Origin: Corallococcus soli
GTDB lineage: Bacteria; Myxococcota; Myxococcia; Myxococcales; Myxococcaceae
Length of the DNA: 64,000 nucleotides
Assembly: GCF_014930455.1 (NCBI RefSeq)
Contig: NZ_JAAIYO010000003.1
Span: forward strand, 62,001-126,000
Direction of reading: 5' to 3'
Shown here one piece after another: positions 48,459-61,564 of this stretch. The translations under genes were made by a program, and so were the position numbers. The notes below the pieces were generated by a model. The model was not told the DNA's origin and searched no databases. It saw only the letters and a program-made list of their open reading frames with translations. Every line of letters starts with the position of its first letter. Position 1 is the first letter of the stretch.

Positions 48459-49601
48459 ATGTCGTCGCGCCTGCGTGCCCTGCCGCTCCTTGCCCTGCTG
48501 GTCTCCGGGGCCTGCACCGAAGCACCGAAGCTCGACCCGAAGGACCAGGCGGAGGGGCTCTACCTCCGGGGCAACTCCGAGTACCTCCAGGGCAACTTCG
48601 ACGCCGCGCTCAAGACCTTCGACGAGATGAAGGGCCTGATGCCCGCGGATCCGCGCCTGCCCGCCGCGCGGGGCGAGGTGCTGCTGTCCATGAGCCGGCT
48701 GGAGGAGGCGTCGAAGGAGTTCGAGGCCGCGCTGCGCCTGGACCCCAAGCGCTCCACCAACTGGAGCCGGCTGGGCTTCATCCAGGCCCAGCTGAGCAAG
48801 CCGGACGAGGCCCGAAAGTCGCTCCAGAAGGCGCTGGAGCTGCATCCGCGCGACTTCAACGCGCTGGAGCAGCTGGGTGAGCTGGCGGAGGAGCGCGGCG
48901 ACCACGACGAGGCGGTGACCCGGCTCACGCAGGCGGCGGAGGCCGCGCCGGACGCGTCGAAGGCCGACCTGACGCTGCGCGCGGTGGAGGTCCTGACGAC
49001 GCAGGGGCGGCAGGAGGACGCGCTCGTGTTGCTGCGCAAGGCGACGGCGCAGGGCCTGAGCTCGCCGGAGCTGCTGACCACGCTGGGTGACGCCGAGGTG
49101 CGCGCGGGCCGGCTGCCGGAGGCGGCCGCCGCGTACCAGGAGGCCGCGAAGAAGTCGCCCAAGGATCCGACGCTGTGGGAGCTGGTGGCGGAGATCCAGC
49201 TCAAGCTCGGCAAGCGCGACGAGGCGCTGGCGGCGTACCGCGAGTCCCTGAAGGTGAAGGACCGCGCCATCGTCCACGTGGCGCTCGCCCGGGCGCACCT
49301 GGCGGTGGAGGACAGGGCCGCTGCGGAGGGAGAACTCCAGAAGGCGTTGGACACGGTGTCGGGTTCGGACGTGCGGGAGATGCAGGAGGTCGCGGGCCTG
49401 CTGACGACCTTGGGGCGCAAGCCCGATGCCCTGCGCATCCTGACGAGTCTGGGCTCGGAGCCGGGGTACGCGAAGGACGTGGAGTTGCAGCTCGCCACTG
49501 CGCGGCTGGCGCGTGAGCTGAAGGACACCGCCACGGTGCAGGCCGCGTGTGCCCGGGTGGCGGCGGCTTCGACGGATGGCGGTGTGGCGAAGTGCCCGTA
49601 G
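48459..49601 (+). CDS. TPR-repeat lipoprotein
   Basis: A 380-residue lipoprotein (MSSRLRALPLLALLVSGAC, Cys19) made of about nine TPR motifs (GLYLRGNSEYLQGNFDAALK, STNWSRLGFIQAQLSKPDEA, ALEQLGELAEERGDHDEAV). TPR proteins act as scaffolds for other proteins. It starts 17 bases after the previous gene, with GGAG before the ATG, and ends 24 bases before the SitA-like gene, so it sits in the same operon and may assist surface display. Confidence 0.85.
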   Translation: MSSRLRALPLLALLVSGACTEAPKLDPKDQAEGLYLRGNSEYLQGNFDAALKTFDEMKGLMPADPRLPAARGEVLLSMSRLEEASKEFEAALRLDPKRSTNWSRLGFIQAQLSKPDEARKSLQKALELHPRDFNALEQLGELAEERGDHDEAVTRLTQAAEAAPDASKADLTLRAVEVLTTQGRQEDALVLLRKATAQGLSSPELLTTLGDAEVRAGRLPEAAAAYQEAAKKSPKDPTLWELVAEIQLKLGKRDEALAAYRESLKVKDRAIVHVALARAHLAVEDRAAAEGELQKALDTVSGSDVREMQEVAGLLTTLGRKPDALRILTSLGSEPGYAKDVELQLATARLARELKDTATVQAACARVAAASTDGGVAKCP

Positions 49602-49625
49602 GCGGGTGACGGCTTCGGGGGCTGT

Positions 49626-50954
49626 GTGACGCGTCGGTGGCTCTGCCTGCTGTTGCCGTTCCTCCTGGTGGGCTGCGCATCCGTCCGGGTCGTGCGCCTG
49701 GACACGGGGGGCGCGGACTCCGTGGTGGTGACGCCTCGGGAGGAAGAAGGGGCTCCGCTGGAGGATGCGGAGCCTGACGATGGCGAGTTCGAGGCGGCGG
49801 TATCAGCGCTCGCTCGGGACGTGCGTCCGTTCATGCATCCGCTGCGGGAGGCCCGGGCATTCTTTGGCGTTCCGGAGCGCAGCGGGGTGTTCGGGTTCGA
49901 CGCGCGCACGCGGCGGGTTGTCGCGTTGGGGGAAGTGGAGGCCCGCGAGCTGCACCTGCTGGACGACGCTTCGGCGGAGCTGACCCGGGCCTACGGCCGT
50001 TGGTGCGAGCGCAAGAAGCAGGGGCGGGATTGCCTGGCGCTGCTGGAGGAGGGGCCGCTGCTGGGCAGTGACGGCCGGTACGTGCTGGCGATGGCGCTCG
50101 CGATGGATTCGGTGTGGACGGAGACGGCCGAGGCCTTGCGAGGCATGGCGGATCCGCAAGCGGTGATGGCCACCGTGACGGCCTCCCTCACGATGTACCT
50201 GCTGCTGTGGTCGTTGCCGGAGCCGGTGTCCAAGGGAGTGGCGGCGTTGATGACGGCCACCGCCATCGCCTACCTGGGCGTGGACACGGTGTGGCGGCTG
50301 TTGGACGGGTGGCTGACCCTGGTGAAGGTGGCGGACCGTGCGCTGACGTTCGAGCAATTGCGCGAGGCAGGGGAAGGGTACGGAGAAGTCCTGGGGCAGA
50401 ACGCCGCGCGGGTCTTCGTGATGCTGGCGACGGCGGCGCTGGGCAATACCGTGGGGCTGGCCTCGAAAACCTCCGGGTTGCCGGGCTCCGCGCAGGCGGC
50501 GCTCACGGTGGAGGCCCAGGCGGGCTACACCTACGCGGGCCTCGGCGGTGTGCGGTCGGTGGCGATGACGCCCCAGGGCTTCACCGTCGCGCTGGCGCCC
50601 AACGCGGTGGCCATGTCCACGCGGGTCGGCAGTCAGAAGCATCACCTGGCGACGCTGCGGAACAGCACGTCCTCCCTGCGTGGAGGGCCGTGGACGCCGC
50701 GCTTCCAGCGCCTCTTCCGGAAGGCGGGGATGGAGTTGAAGGACCCGGAGAACATCGTCGAGGTTCCGGGACACCGTGGTCCTCATCCGCAGCGCTACCA
50801 CCAACGCGTCTACGACCGACTGGAAGAAGCGACGCGTGGATGCCGGAGCGTCAATCAGTGCCGGGAGATGCTCGTCGCTGAACTCAGGAAACTGGGCCAG
50901 GAAGCCTCGACGCAAGGTACTGGCCTCAACAAGCTGCTCACGCGAAGCGAGTGA
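49626..50954 (+). CDS. SitA-like polymorphic toxin lipoprotein with AHH-type nuclease domain
   Basis: A 442-residue lipoprotein (GTG start; MTRRWLCLLLPFLLVGCAS, lipidated C17). In M. xanthus, SitA toxins are outer-membrane lipoproteins moved between kin by TraA/TraB contact and counteracted by SitI. Two hydrophobic segments (about 175-200 and 203-228) may be used in entry. The C-terminal domain begins about 338 with KHHLATLRN and continues GMELKDPENIVEVPGHRGPH (about 368-387), then PQRYHQRVYDRL. That is the AHH/HNH-type nuclease pattern of polymorphic toxins; His339, His340, His383, His387 and His392 are the candidate active residues. The immunity gene follows with a 4-base overlap possible. 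Confidence 0.85.
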   Translation: MTRRWLCLLLPFLLVGCASVRVVRLDTGGADSVVVTPREEEGAPLEDAEPDDGEFEAAVSALARDVRPFMHPLREARAFFGVPERSGVFGFDARTRRVVALGEVEARELHLLDDASAELTRAYGRWCERKKQGRDCLALLEEGPLLGSDGRYVLAMALAMDSVWTETAEALRGMADPQAVMATVTASLTMYLLLWSLPEPVSKGVAALMTATAIAYLGVDTVWRLLDGWLTLVKVADRALTFEQLREAGEGYGEVLGQNAARVFVMLATAALGNTVGLASKTSGLPGSAQAALTVEAQAGYTYAGLGGVRSVAMTPQGFTVALAPNAVAMSTRVGSQKHHLATLRNSTSSLRGGPWTPRFQRLFRKAGMELKDPENIVEVPGHRGPHPQRYHQRVYDRLEEATRGCRSVNQCREMLVAELRKLGQEASTQGTGLNKLLTRSE

Positions 50955-50968
50955 CCCCAGAGCAACCG

Positions 50969-51538
50969 ATGCCACGGCGCTACTTCCGACTTCTCGACGA
51001 TGTCTCCATCCCTGGGCGATGGGAGCTGGGAACCCCTCAGGATGCGCAGGGCCATGAGGTGGACGATCCCTGGATGTTCAGGGAGGGGCGGCCCGTTCAT
51101 GTCGCGGAGCGCCTCCAGGTGCCTGTCGAGCATCCAGGAACTCCTCTGGACTTCTCACTCGCGGGCTTCAGCACGCCGGTCGTTCGCGCACCTGTCGCAG
51201 CCGTCTTTTCAGCGCAGGCAGCCCAGGATGTCCAGTGGGTGCCCGTGGAGGTCGCCGGCCACCCGGGGCCGTACTCCATCCTCGTCGCAAGGCGCCTCGT
51301 TCGCTGCATTGATGACGCCGCATCGACAGAGGTCATCCTCTGGGCACCTGAAGATGGTCGGCCTGAGCGGGTGGGCCAATATCGCGACGTGGACGGAATG
51401 CGCATCGACCCTGGTTTGGTCGGGGATGCGCAGGTCTTTCGGACATGGGGCTGGTCCATTGCCCTCATCGTTTCCGAGGACCTGAAGGAGGCGCTCGAAC
51501 GTATCCATGCCACGGGCGTGCGCTTCACCGAGGTCTGA
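50969..51538 (+). CDS. Imm11-type immunity protein (SitI-like)
   Basis: A 189-residue cytoplasmic protein with no signal. RRYFRLLDDVSIPGRWELG, VDDPWMFREGRPV, YSILVARRLVRCIDDAAS, GRPERVGQYRDVDGMRIDP and TWGWSIALIVSEDLKEALE form the Imm11/DUF1629 immunity pattern found widely next to myxobacterial toxins. It should bind and block the neighbouring AHH toxin in the same cell. The start may be ATG 50969, as used here (MPRRYFRLL), or GTG 50951, which overlaps the toxin stop (GTGA) and would add six residues. Confidence 0.85.
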   Translation: MPRRYFRLLDDVSIPGRWELGTPQDAQGHEVDDPWMFREGRPVHVAERLQVPVEHPGTPLDFSLAGFSTPVVRAPVAAVFSAQAAQDVQWVPVEVAGHPGPYSILVARRLVRCIDDAASTEVILWAPEDGRPERVGQYRDVDGMRIDPGLVGDAQVFRTWGWSIALIVSEDLKEALERIHATGVRFTEV

Positions 51539-51573
51539 ACACCGCACGAACGCATGGGAAGGCTGACCCGGAC

Positions 51574-52362
51574 ATGAAAACCCCGATGATGCGAATCCGC
51601 CTGTTCAGCCTCCTGCTCCTGGGGCTCACATGGGCCTGCTCCCGTCAGCCGCCCACTCCGGCCGCTCCGGTCCGTTCGGAGAACTCCGGGTTTGGCACCG
51701 TGGTGTCCGTCGAGCGGGTGCACATCACCCAGGGCTTCACCGTCTGGCGCGAGGGTGTGGAGATCACGGCCCATGAGGGGCTGTTGATCGGTCTCGACGG
51801 ACCGGGAGGGCAGCATTTCTTCATCCGGAGCATGACGCCTCCGCTGTTCCTCCTAGGCGACAGCGTGGGACAGCGGCTTCGATCATCCGGATTCGGGGGC
51901 ACCCGAACCGCCATGCTGCTCATGGCCCCGCAGCCGCCGGATACCGAGGTGGCCCTCTACCGGACGTTCGAAGGCGCGGTGCCGGAGCGCTTGAAGGGCC
52001 AGGAACTCAAGTCCCTCCAGGACCGGATGCTGTCCGCCAATGCCCATGGCGGCGTCAACGTCCGGACCCCTCCCGCAGACGCGCCAGTGACGCCCTATCC
52101 AACACAGGAGGCGCTGATGGACACGCTGATGACCATCAAGGCGTCGCCGGAGATCTGCAAGGGCATCGGGAAGGAGTGCGGCTACATCCCGCAGACGTTC
52201 TTGGGTCGCATGGACTGCGGGGCCTGCCCCGACGCCAAGGTCTGCAACCTCCAGAACCAGTGCTGCACGCCCACCACCTGCGAGGCGTTGGGTCTCACCT
52301 GCGGATACGCCGCCGACGGCTGCGGCGGCTCACTGGACTGCGGCTTCTGCGTCCGACCCTGA
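51574..52362 (+). CDS. Lipoprotein with Cys-rich C-terminus
   Basis: A 262-residue lipoprotein of unknown function (signal ending LGLTWAC). Residues about 40-160 form a beta-rich domain (VVSVERVHITQGFTVWREGV, GLLIGLDGPGGQHFFIRSM). The last 70 residues hold about 14 Cys in spaced pairs (CGYIPQTFLGRMDCGAC, CCTPTTCEALGLTCGY), as in many myxobacterial surface lipoproteins. It follows the immunity gene by 35 bases, so it may be part of the toxin operon or a separate unit. ATG 51574 is the most upstream start that gives a signal peptide. Confidence 0.72.
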   Translation: MKTPMMRIRLFSLLLLGLTWACSRQPPTPAAPVRSENSGFGTVVSVERVHITQGFTVWREGVEITAHEGLLIGLDGPGGQHFFIRSMTPPLFLLGDSVGQRLRSSGFGGTRTAMLLMAPQPPDTEVALYRTFEGAVPERLKGQELKSLQDRMLSANAHGGVNVRTPPADAPVTPYPTQEALMDTLMTIKASPEICKGIGKECGYIPQTFLGRMDCGACPDAKVCNLQNQCCTPTTCEALGLTCGYAADGCGGSLDCGFCVRP

Positions 52363-52370
52363 CAGCCCCA

Positions 52371-52391
52371 CCCGGGCCCACCGAGCCCGGG
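52371..52391. terminator. Bidirectional hairpin before lexA
   Basis: CCCGGGC-7-GCCCGGG, a perfect 7-bp stem nine bases after the lipoprotein stop and 20 bases from the convergent lexA stop. It can serve both. Confidence 0.6.
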
Positions 52392-52410
52392 CGGCATCAC
52401 GGCACCGGCC

Positions 52411-53079
52411 TTAAGTCCGGCCGCCCTGCAGCTTGCGGTACACGCCCACGACCTGGCCCAGGATCATCGTGGAGCGGAAGTCCGTCCGGTTCACGTAGAT
52501 GGGCTGCATGGTCGCGTTTGCCGGCTGGAAGCGGATGCGGTCCACCTCCGGGTAGTAGCGCTTCACCGTGGCCTCGTCCTCGATGAGCGCCACGACGATC
52601 TCCCCGGCCTGCGCCGACGGCGTCTTCTTCACGAACAGGTAGTCCCCGTCGTGGATGCCGTCGTCGATCATCGACTGGCCCTTCACCCGGAGCGCGAACA
52701 CCTCACGGCCGTTCACCCCGCCCAGGAGGAAGCTGTCGATCTTGACCGAGTCCTCCATGTTCTCCTGCGCGAGCGCGGGCAGGCCGGCCGCCACCTTGCC
52801 CAGCAGGGGGATCTCCACCATCCCGGAGTCCCGGCTCTTCATCCCCAGCCCCAGCAGCAGCCGCGCCCGCTTGGTGGGCACCAGCGAGCGGCTCTGCTGC
52901 TCGCCCCGGGTCAGGTAGCCCTTGCGCTCCAGGGCCTTCAGGTGGTCGTTCACCCCGTTGGTCGAGCGGATGTCCATGTGCTCCCCAATCTCCCGGATGG
53001 TCGGGGGGAAGCCTCGGGTCTCCGTCTCCTTCACGATGAAGGTCAGGATCTCGCGCTGGCGCTCCGTGAGTTCTTCCAT
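52411..53079 (-). CDS. lexA: LexA repressor
   Basis: A 222-residue repressor of the SOS response. The winged helix-turn-helix (about 1-65, [19 protein letters not shown]) binds operators. The self-cleavage site A98-G99 (KVAAGLP), the nucleophile S136 (KGQSMIDDG) and K173 (DEATVKRYY) are all present, at the same 37-residue spacing as E. coli S119/K156. DNA damage with RecA triggers cleavage and derepression. ATG 53079 has AAGGAG 7 bases upstream; the longer frame starting at 53160 has no such site. A LexA box lies 70 bases upstream, so it represses itself. Confidence 0.97.
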   Translation of the reverse strand: MEELTERQREILTFIVKETETRGFPPTIREIGEHMDIRSTNGVNDHLKALERKGYLTRGEQQSRSLVPTKRARLLLGLGMKSRDSGMVEIPLLGKVAAGLPALAQENMEDSVKIDSFLLGGVNGREVFALRVKGQSMIDDGIHDGDYLFVKKTPSAQAGEIVVALIEDEATVKRYYPEVDRIRFQPANATMQPIYVNRTDFRSTMILGQVVGVYRKLQGGRT

Positions 53080-53151
53080 GGCCGCACTCCTTCGCTCGCT
53101 TGCCCGCCTGCTTGAGCCGACCGGGCAACAGAATTTCAGTACCCCATGCTC

Positions 53152-53168
53152 CCTGAACATACGTGTAG
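53152..53168 (-). promoter_or_regulatory. LexA (SOS) box
   Basis: On the minus strand the sequence is CTACACGTATGTTCAGG, which matches the known M. xanthus LexA consensus CTRHAMRYBYGTTCAGS at 16 of 17 positions. A second GTTCAG half-site on the plus strand is at 53178-53183. The box lies 73 bases before the lexA start and 107 bases before the divergent hybrid-kinase start, so both may be controlled. Confidence 0.85.
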
Positions 53169-53274
53169 AGTCAATCCGTTCAGTGCCCCCACCCTTACCG
53201 TGTGTGCTGGCGGAGGCCCGTCATTCTCGTGACTTGAGGAGGCGCGTTGATCTCAGCGTACACTTGGCGCTGCC

Positions 53275-58448
<5,174 letters not shown>

Positions 58449-58480
58449 GGGGGGCCGTGTGTGCTAGGCAGGCCTGACGC

Positions 58481-59479
58481 ATGGCCGCTCCTTCCTCCCG
58501 TTCGCGACAGGTGCCGTTCCTCGTCGGCGTCGTGCTCATCCTGGCCGCGCTGCCGGTGGGCTGGTTCGTCTTCCTCCGGGAGCCGCCCGCGACCCCGCCT
58601 GTCGTCGCTCCCGCCCCCGCTCCCGCGCCCGTGATGGCGGCGGCCGAGCCGGTCGCGGAGCAGAAGGTGGACCTGGAGCTGAGCACCTTCGAGGGCACCG
58701 TGGACGTGTGGCGTGGCGAGGGCGGGAAGTGGCTGCCCGCGAAGAAGGGCATGGCGCTGATCCCCTCGGACGTGGTGCGCACGGGCGACGGCTCCTACGC
58801 CGTGCTGGTGAATGGCGAGACCTTCGAGGTGCGCATGGAGGCCGGCACCATGGTGTCCGTGGGCGAGCTGACGTCCTCGCTGTCCAAGTTCCTGCTCGAC
58901 AACGGCTCGGCCACCGCCACCGTGCGCGGCGGCAAGCGCCACACCTTCGAGCTGAAGGCGGGGGGCCGCGACAAGGACGAGGTGGTGGCGAGCACCGACA
59001 ACGGCACCTTCACCATGAACAACGATAAGGGAACGGTGCGCGTGGGCGCGCGCGAGGGCCAGGTGAAGCTGAGCGGCAAGGACAAAGACAGGTTCGTCAT
59101 CGTCCGCGCGGGCCAGGAGTCCATCGTCCGCCAGGGAGACAATCCCACCGCGCCCACCCCCCTGCCGAAGAGCCTCCTGCTGAACGTGGGCTGGCCCAAG
59201 AATCAGCTGCGCGAGCGCAAGCTCCTCGTCACCGGGCAGACCGACCCCGGCAACCGGGTGGAGGTCAACGGCGTCGTGGCGCTCCCGGACGAGGCAGGCC
59301 GCTTCACGACCACGGTGGTGCTCAAGGAAGGCAGCAACGACGTGAAGGTGAGCGCCAGGAGGGTGGGGGGCCTCGTCGAGACGAGCCAGGGCACCGTGCA
59401 GGTGGACACGACGCTTCCGCCGATAGGGGTCGACCCGAAGTTGCTCTGGGAGGAGACCACGGGGGGGGCGCCTCCCTGA
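58481..59479 (+). CDS. FecR-domain membrane protein
   Basis: A 332-residue protein: a basic N-terminus, one membrane helix (about 11-33, PFLVGVVLILAALPVGWFVF), a Pro/Ala spacer, a FecR-like domain (about 65-200: GTVDVWRGEGGKWLPAKKGM, DVVRTGDGSYAVLVNGETFE, FVIVRAGQESIV) and a C-terminal Ig-like domain (KLLVTGQTDPGNRVEVNGVV). In myxobacteria, such proteins are common with no sigma factor next to them; here there is none. ATG 58481 follows the sensor kinase by 32 bases, so it may belong to that operon. Function is unknown beyond a likely role at the cell envelope. Confidence 0.82.
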   Translation: MAAPSSRSRQVPFLVGVVLILAALPVGWFVFLREPPATPPVVAPAPAPAPVMAAAEPVAEQKVDLELSTFEGTVDVWRGEGGKWLPAKKGMALIPSDVVRTGDGSYAVLVNGETFEVRMEAGTMVSVGELTSSLSKFLLDNGSATATVRGGKRHTFELKAGGRDKDEVVASTDNGTFTMNNDKGTVRVGAREGQVKLSGKDKDRFVIVRAGQESIVRQGDNPTAPTPLPKSLLLNVGWPKNQLRERKLLVTGQTDPGNRVEVNGVVALPDEAGRFTTTVVLKEGSNDVKVSARRVGGLVETSQGTVQVDTTLPPIGVDPKLLWEETTGGAPP

Positions 59480-59483
59480 TCCG

Positions 59484-59503
59484 CGACCCCAGCCCCGGGG
59501 TCG
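59484..59503 (+). terminator. Hairpin after the FecR-domain gene
   Basis: CGACCCC-AGCCCC-GGGGTCG, a perfect 7-bp stem starting five bases after the stop. The gap that follows (to about 59638) shows nothing else I can name. Confidence 0.55.
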
Positions 59504-59662
59504 GATGGACCACGCATGACCTGGAGGGTTGCTCCGCCCCTGGATGAGGCCCCGGCTCCGTGGGGGTGGCTCCTTCTGGTGTCGCGCGGCAGCAAAGAGG
59601 TGCAGTCCCGACGGTGGGCCTTGTAGAGTCGGGAGGCCCTGGAACGTCTGATCCCCGCCCTG

Positions 59663-61564
59663 TTGTTGGTGTGTGCCCCGGTCTGGGCGGCTTCGCTGGA
59701 GCTGCTCGGCCCGGACGCGTCCGTGCCGCCCGAGGGCTTCACGGTGGCGGTGGTGCGCCGGGACGCCACGGGCGCGCCGGTGACGTTCGCGCCGCCCACG
59801 GTGGTGGCGGAGGGCGCGCAGGTGCGGCCCGGCCCGGAGGCGCCCCCGCTGCGGACGTTCGTCGTGGTGCCTGAGAGCAAGGTGCGCGAGGTGGTGGTGC
59901 GCGTGAAGTCCGGCGCCGACGAGGCCCAGGCGCGCTACCCGGTGGGGCCGCCCGCCAGCCGCATGGAGCTGTCGCTGGAGCCCGCCCAGCCGGTGAAGGG
60001 GCGCGACACGGAGGCGACGCTCACCGTGCGGCGGTTGTTGCCGGACGGCTCGCCGGATGACAGCGGGGCGCCGCCGGTGCTGCGCGCGAGCACCGGCCAG
60101 GTGGAAGGGCTGAAGCAGTCCGGCCCCGGCACCTACGTGGCCCGCTACGTATTGCCGCGGACGCGCCTGCCCGAGGCGGCCATCCTGGTGGCGCTGTCCG
60201 CATGGCCCCATCCACAGTCGGTGCACGGCGCCTATGGCCGGCTGCTGGTGCCGCTGGCGGCGTCGGTGAACCTGCCCGGGACGAGCGAGCCCGGAGCGAG
60301 CGTGTCCCTGGAGGTCGCCGGAAAGCGCTTCGGGCCCGTGACAACGGGCGTGGATGGACGCTTCGTGCTGCCGCTCATCGTGCCGCCCGGCCATCCGCTG
60401 GCCCGTGGCGAGGTGGAGGATCGCGCGGGCAACGTGGAGCGCATCACCATCGACCTCCAGTTGCCTCCGACGGACGGCCTGGCGTGCGTGCTCAACCCGC
60501 AGCGGCTGCCGGCGGATGGCGTGTCGCAGGCTAGGCTGTTGTGCGCCACCAGTGATCCCAAGGGCCTGCCGGTGGCGGACGCGCGCGTCACCGTGAAGGC
60601 GAAGCACGGCCGGCTGGAGGGACCTCAGCGCGACGCGAACGGCATGCTGGAGTGGCGTTACACGGCGCCCGCCGTGCTCGCGTCGGACGAGCGCATCGAA
60701 GCGGCCTGGCCGCAGCGGGGGCCCGGATCGCGCGAGTCGCTGCCGATGCAGTTGGTGCAGGGGCCCGTGCGGGACGTGGCGGTGTCGCTGGCCGAACCGC
60801 TGGTGCACCGGGGCACGGAGGGGCAGGTGGTGGTGGTGGCCCGCGATGCGTCGGGGCAGCCTCGCGCCGAGGCGAAGGTGGCATTCGCCACGTCCGATGG
60901 GACGGTGGGGCCCGCGGTGGAGGGGCCGCCCGGGACGTTCACCGCGCCGTGGCGCATTCCGCTGGAGGGCGACCCGCGCAGCGCGGACCTGTCCGTGCGC
61001 GCTTTCGGGCCGCTGGGCTCGGAGCCCGCGCGACTGGCGGTGTGGCGGCGCAAGGGAGGGCTCGTCGCGGGGGTGGTGGACCTGGCGGGCTGGCCGGTGC
61101 CCCGACAGCCGCTGCGCGTGGACGGCGTGGAGAAGACGACGGGGGAGGACGGCACGGTGGAGGTGGGGGCGCCGCGGCCCGGCGCGGTGCGCGTGACGCA
61201 CGGTGTGTGGCCGGGGCTCGACGTCACCGTGCACGTGCTGGGCCCTGACGGCCCGGTGTTTCCGGAGCAGGCGCCGCTGGTGCCCGCGCCCGTGTCGCGG
61301 CGCGTGGCCGTGGGACCTCCGTTGCCGGTCAACGTGCGGGTGCGCGTGGAGGGCTCGCGCGTGACGTGCTGGGTGGAGGACTCGAAGGGCGTCGTGCTGG
61401 TGGACCGGCCGGTGCACATCGCCCTGTCGGAGGGTGAGCGCGCGGAGGAGACGGTGCGCGAGGGGCTCACGCGCTTCACCGTGCGGGGCGCGAAGGGACC
61501 CGTGAGCGTGTCCGTGGCGGACGTGCGCACGGGCGTCGTGGCCATTGAAGAGGTGGGGCCTTGA
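59663..61564 (+). CDS. Exported multi-Ig-domain surface protein
   Basis: A protein of at least 633 residues from the TTG at 59663. The true start is uncertain: in-frame CTG codons at 59639 and 59648 lie just after GGGAGG (59631-59636) and would give the better signal peptide MERLIPALLLVCAPVWAAS, while a stop at 59624 bounds the frame. The mature part is a chain of beta-sandwich Ig/invasin-like units (VSLEVAGKRFGPVTTGVDGR, RLLCATSDPKGLPVADARVT, QVVVVARDASGQPRAEAKVA), ending EEVGP. Adhesion or structure at the surface is inferred. Its TGA overlaps the TTG start of the next gene. Confidence 0.75.
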   Translation: MLVCAPVWAASLELLGPDASVPPEGFTVAVVRRDATGAPVTFAPPTVVAEGAQVRPGPEAPPLRTFVVVPESKVREVVVRVKSGADEAQARYPVGPPASRMELSLEPAQPVKGRDTEATLTVRRLLPDGSPDDSGAPPVLRASTGQVEGLKQSGPGTYVARYVLPRTRLPEAAILVALSAWPHPQSVHGAYGRLLVPLAASVNLPGTSEPGASVSLEVAGKRFGPVTTGVDGRFVLPLIVPPGHPLARGEVEDRAGNVERITIDLQLPPTDGLACVLNPQRLPADGVSQARLLCATSDPKGLPVADARVTVKAKHGRLEGPQRDANGMLEWRYTAPAVLASDERIEAAWPQRGPGSRESLPMQLVQGPVRDVAVSLAEPLVHRGTEGQVVVVARDASGQPRAEAKVAFATSDGTVGPAVEGPPGTFTAPWRIPLEGDPRSADLSVRAFGPLGSEPARLAVWRRKGGLVAGVVDLAGWPVPRQPLRVDGVEKTTGEDGTVEVGAPRPGAVRVTHGVWPGLDVTVHVLGPDGPVFPEQAPLVPAPVSRRVAVGPPLPVNVRVRVEGSRVTCWVEDSKGVVLVDRPVHIALSEGERAEETVREGLTRFTVRGAKGPVSVSVADVRTGVVAIEEVGP

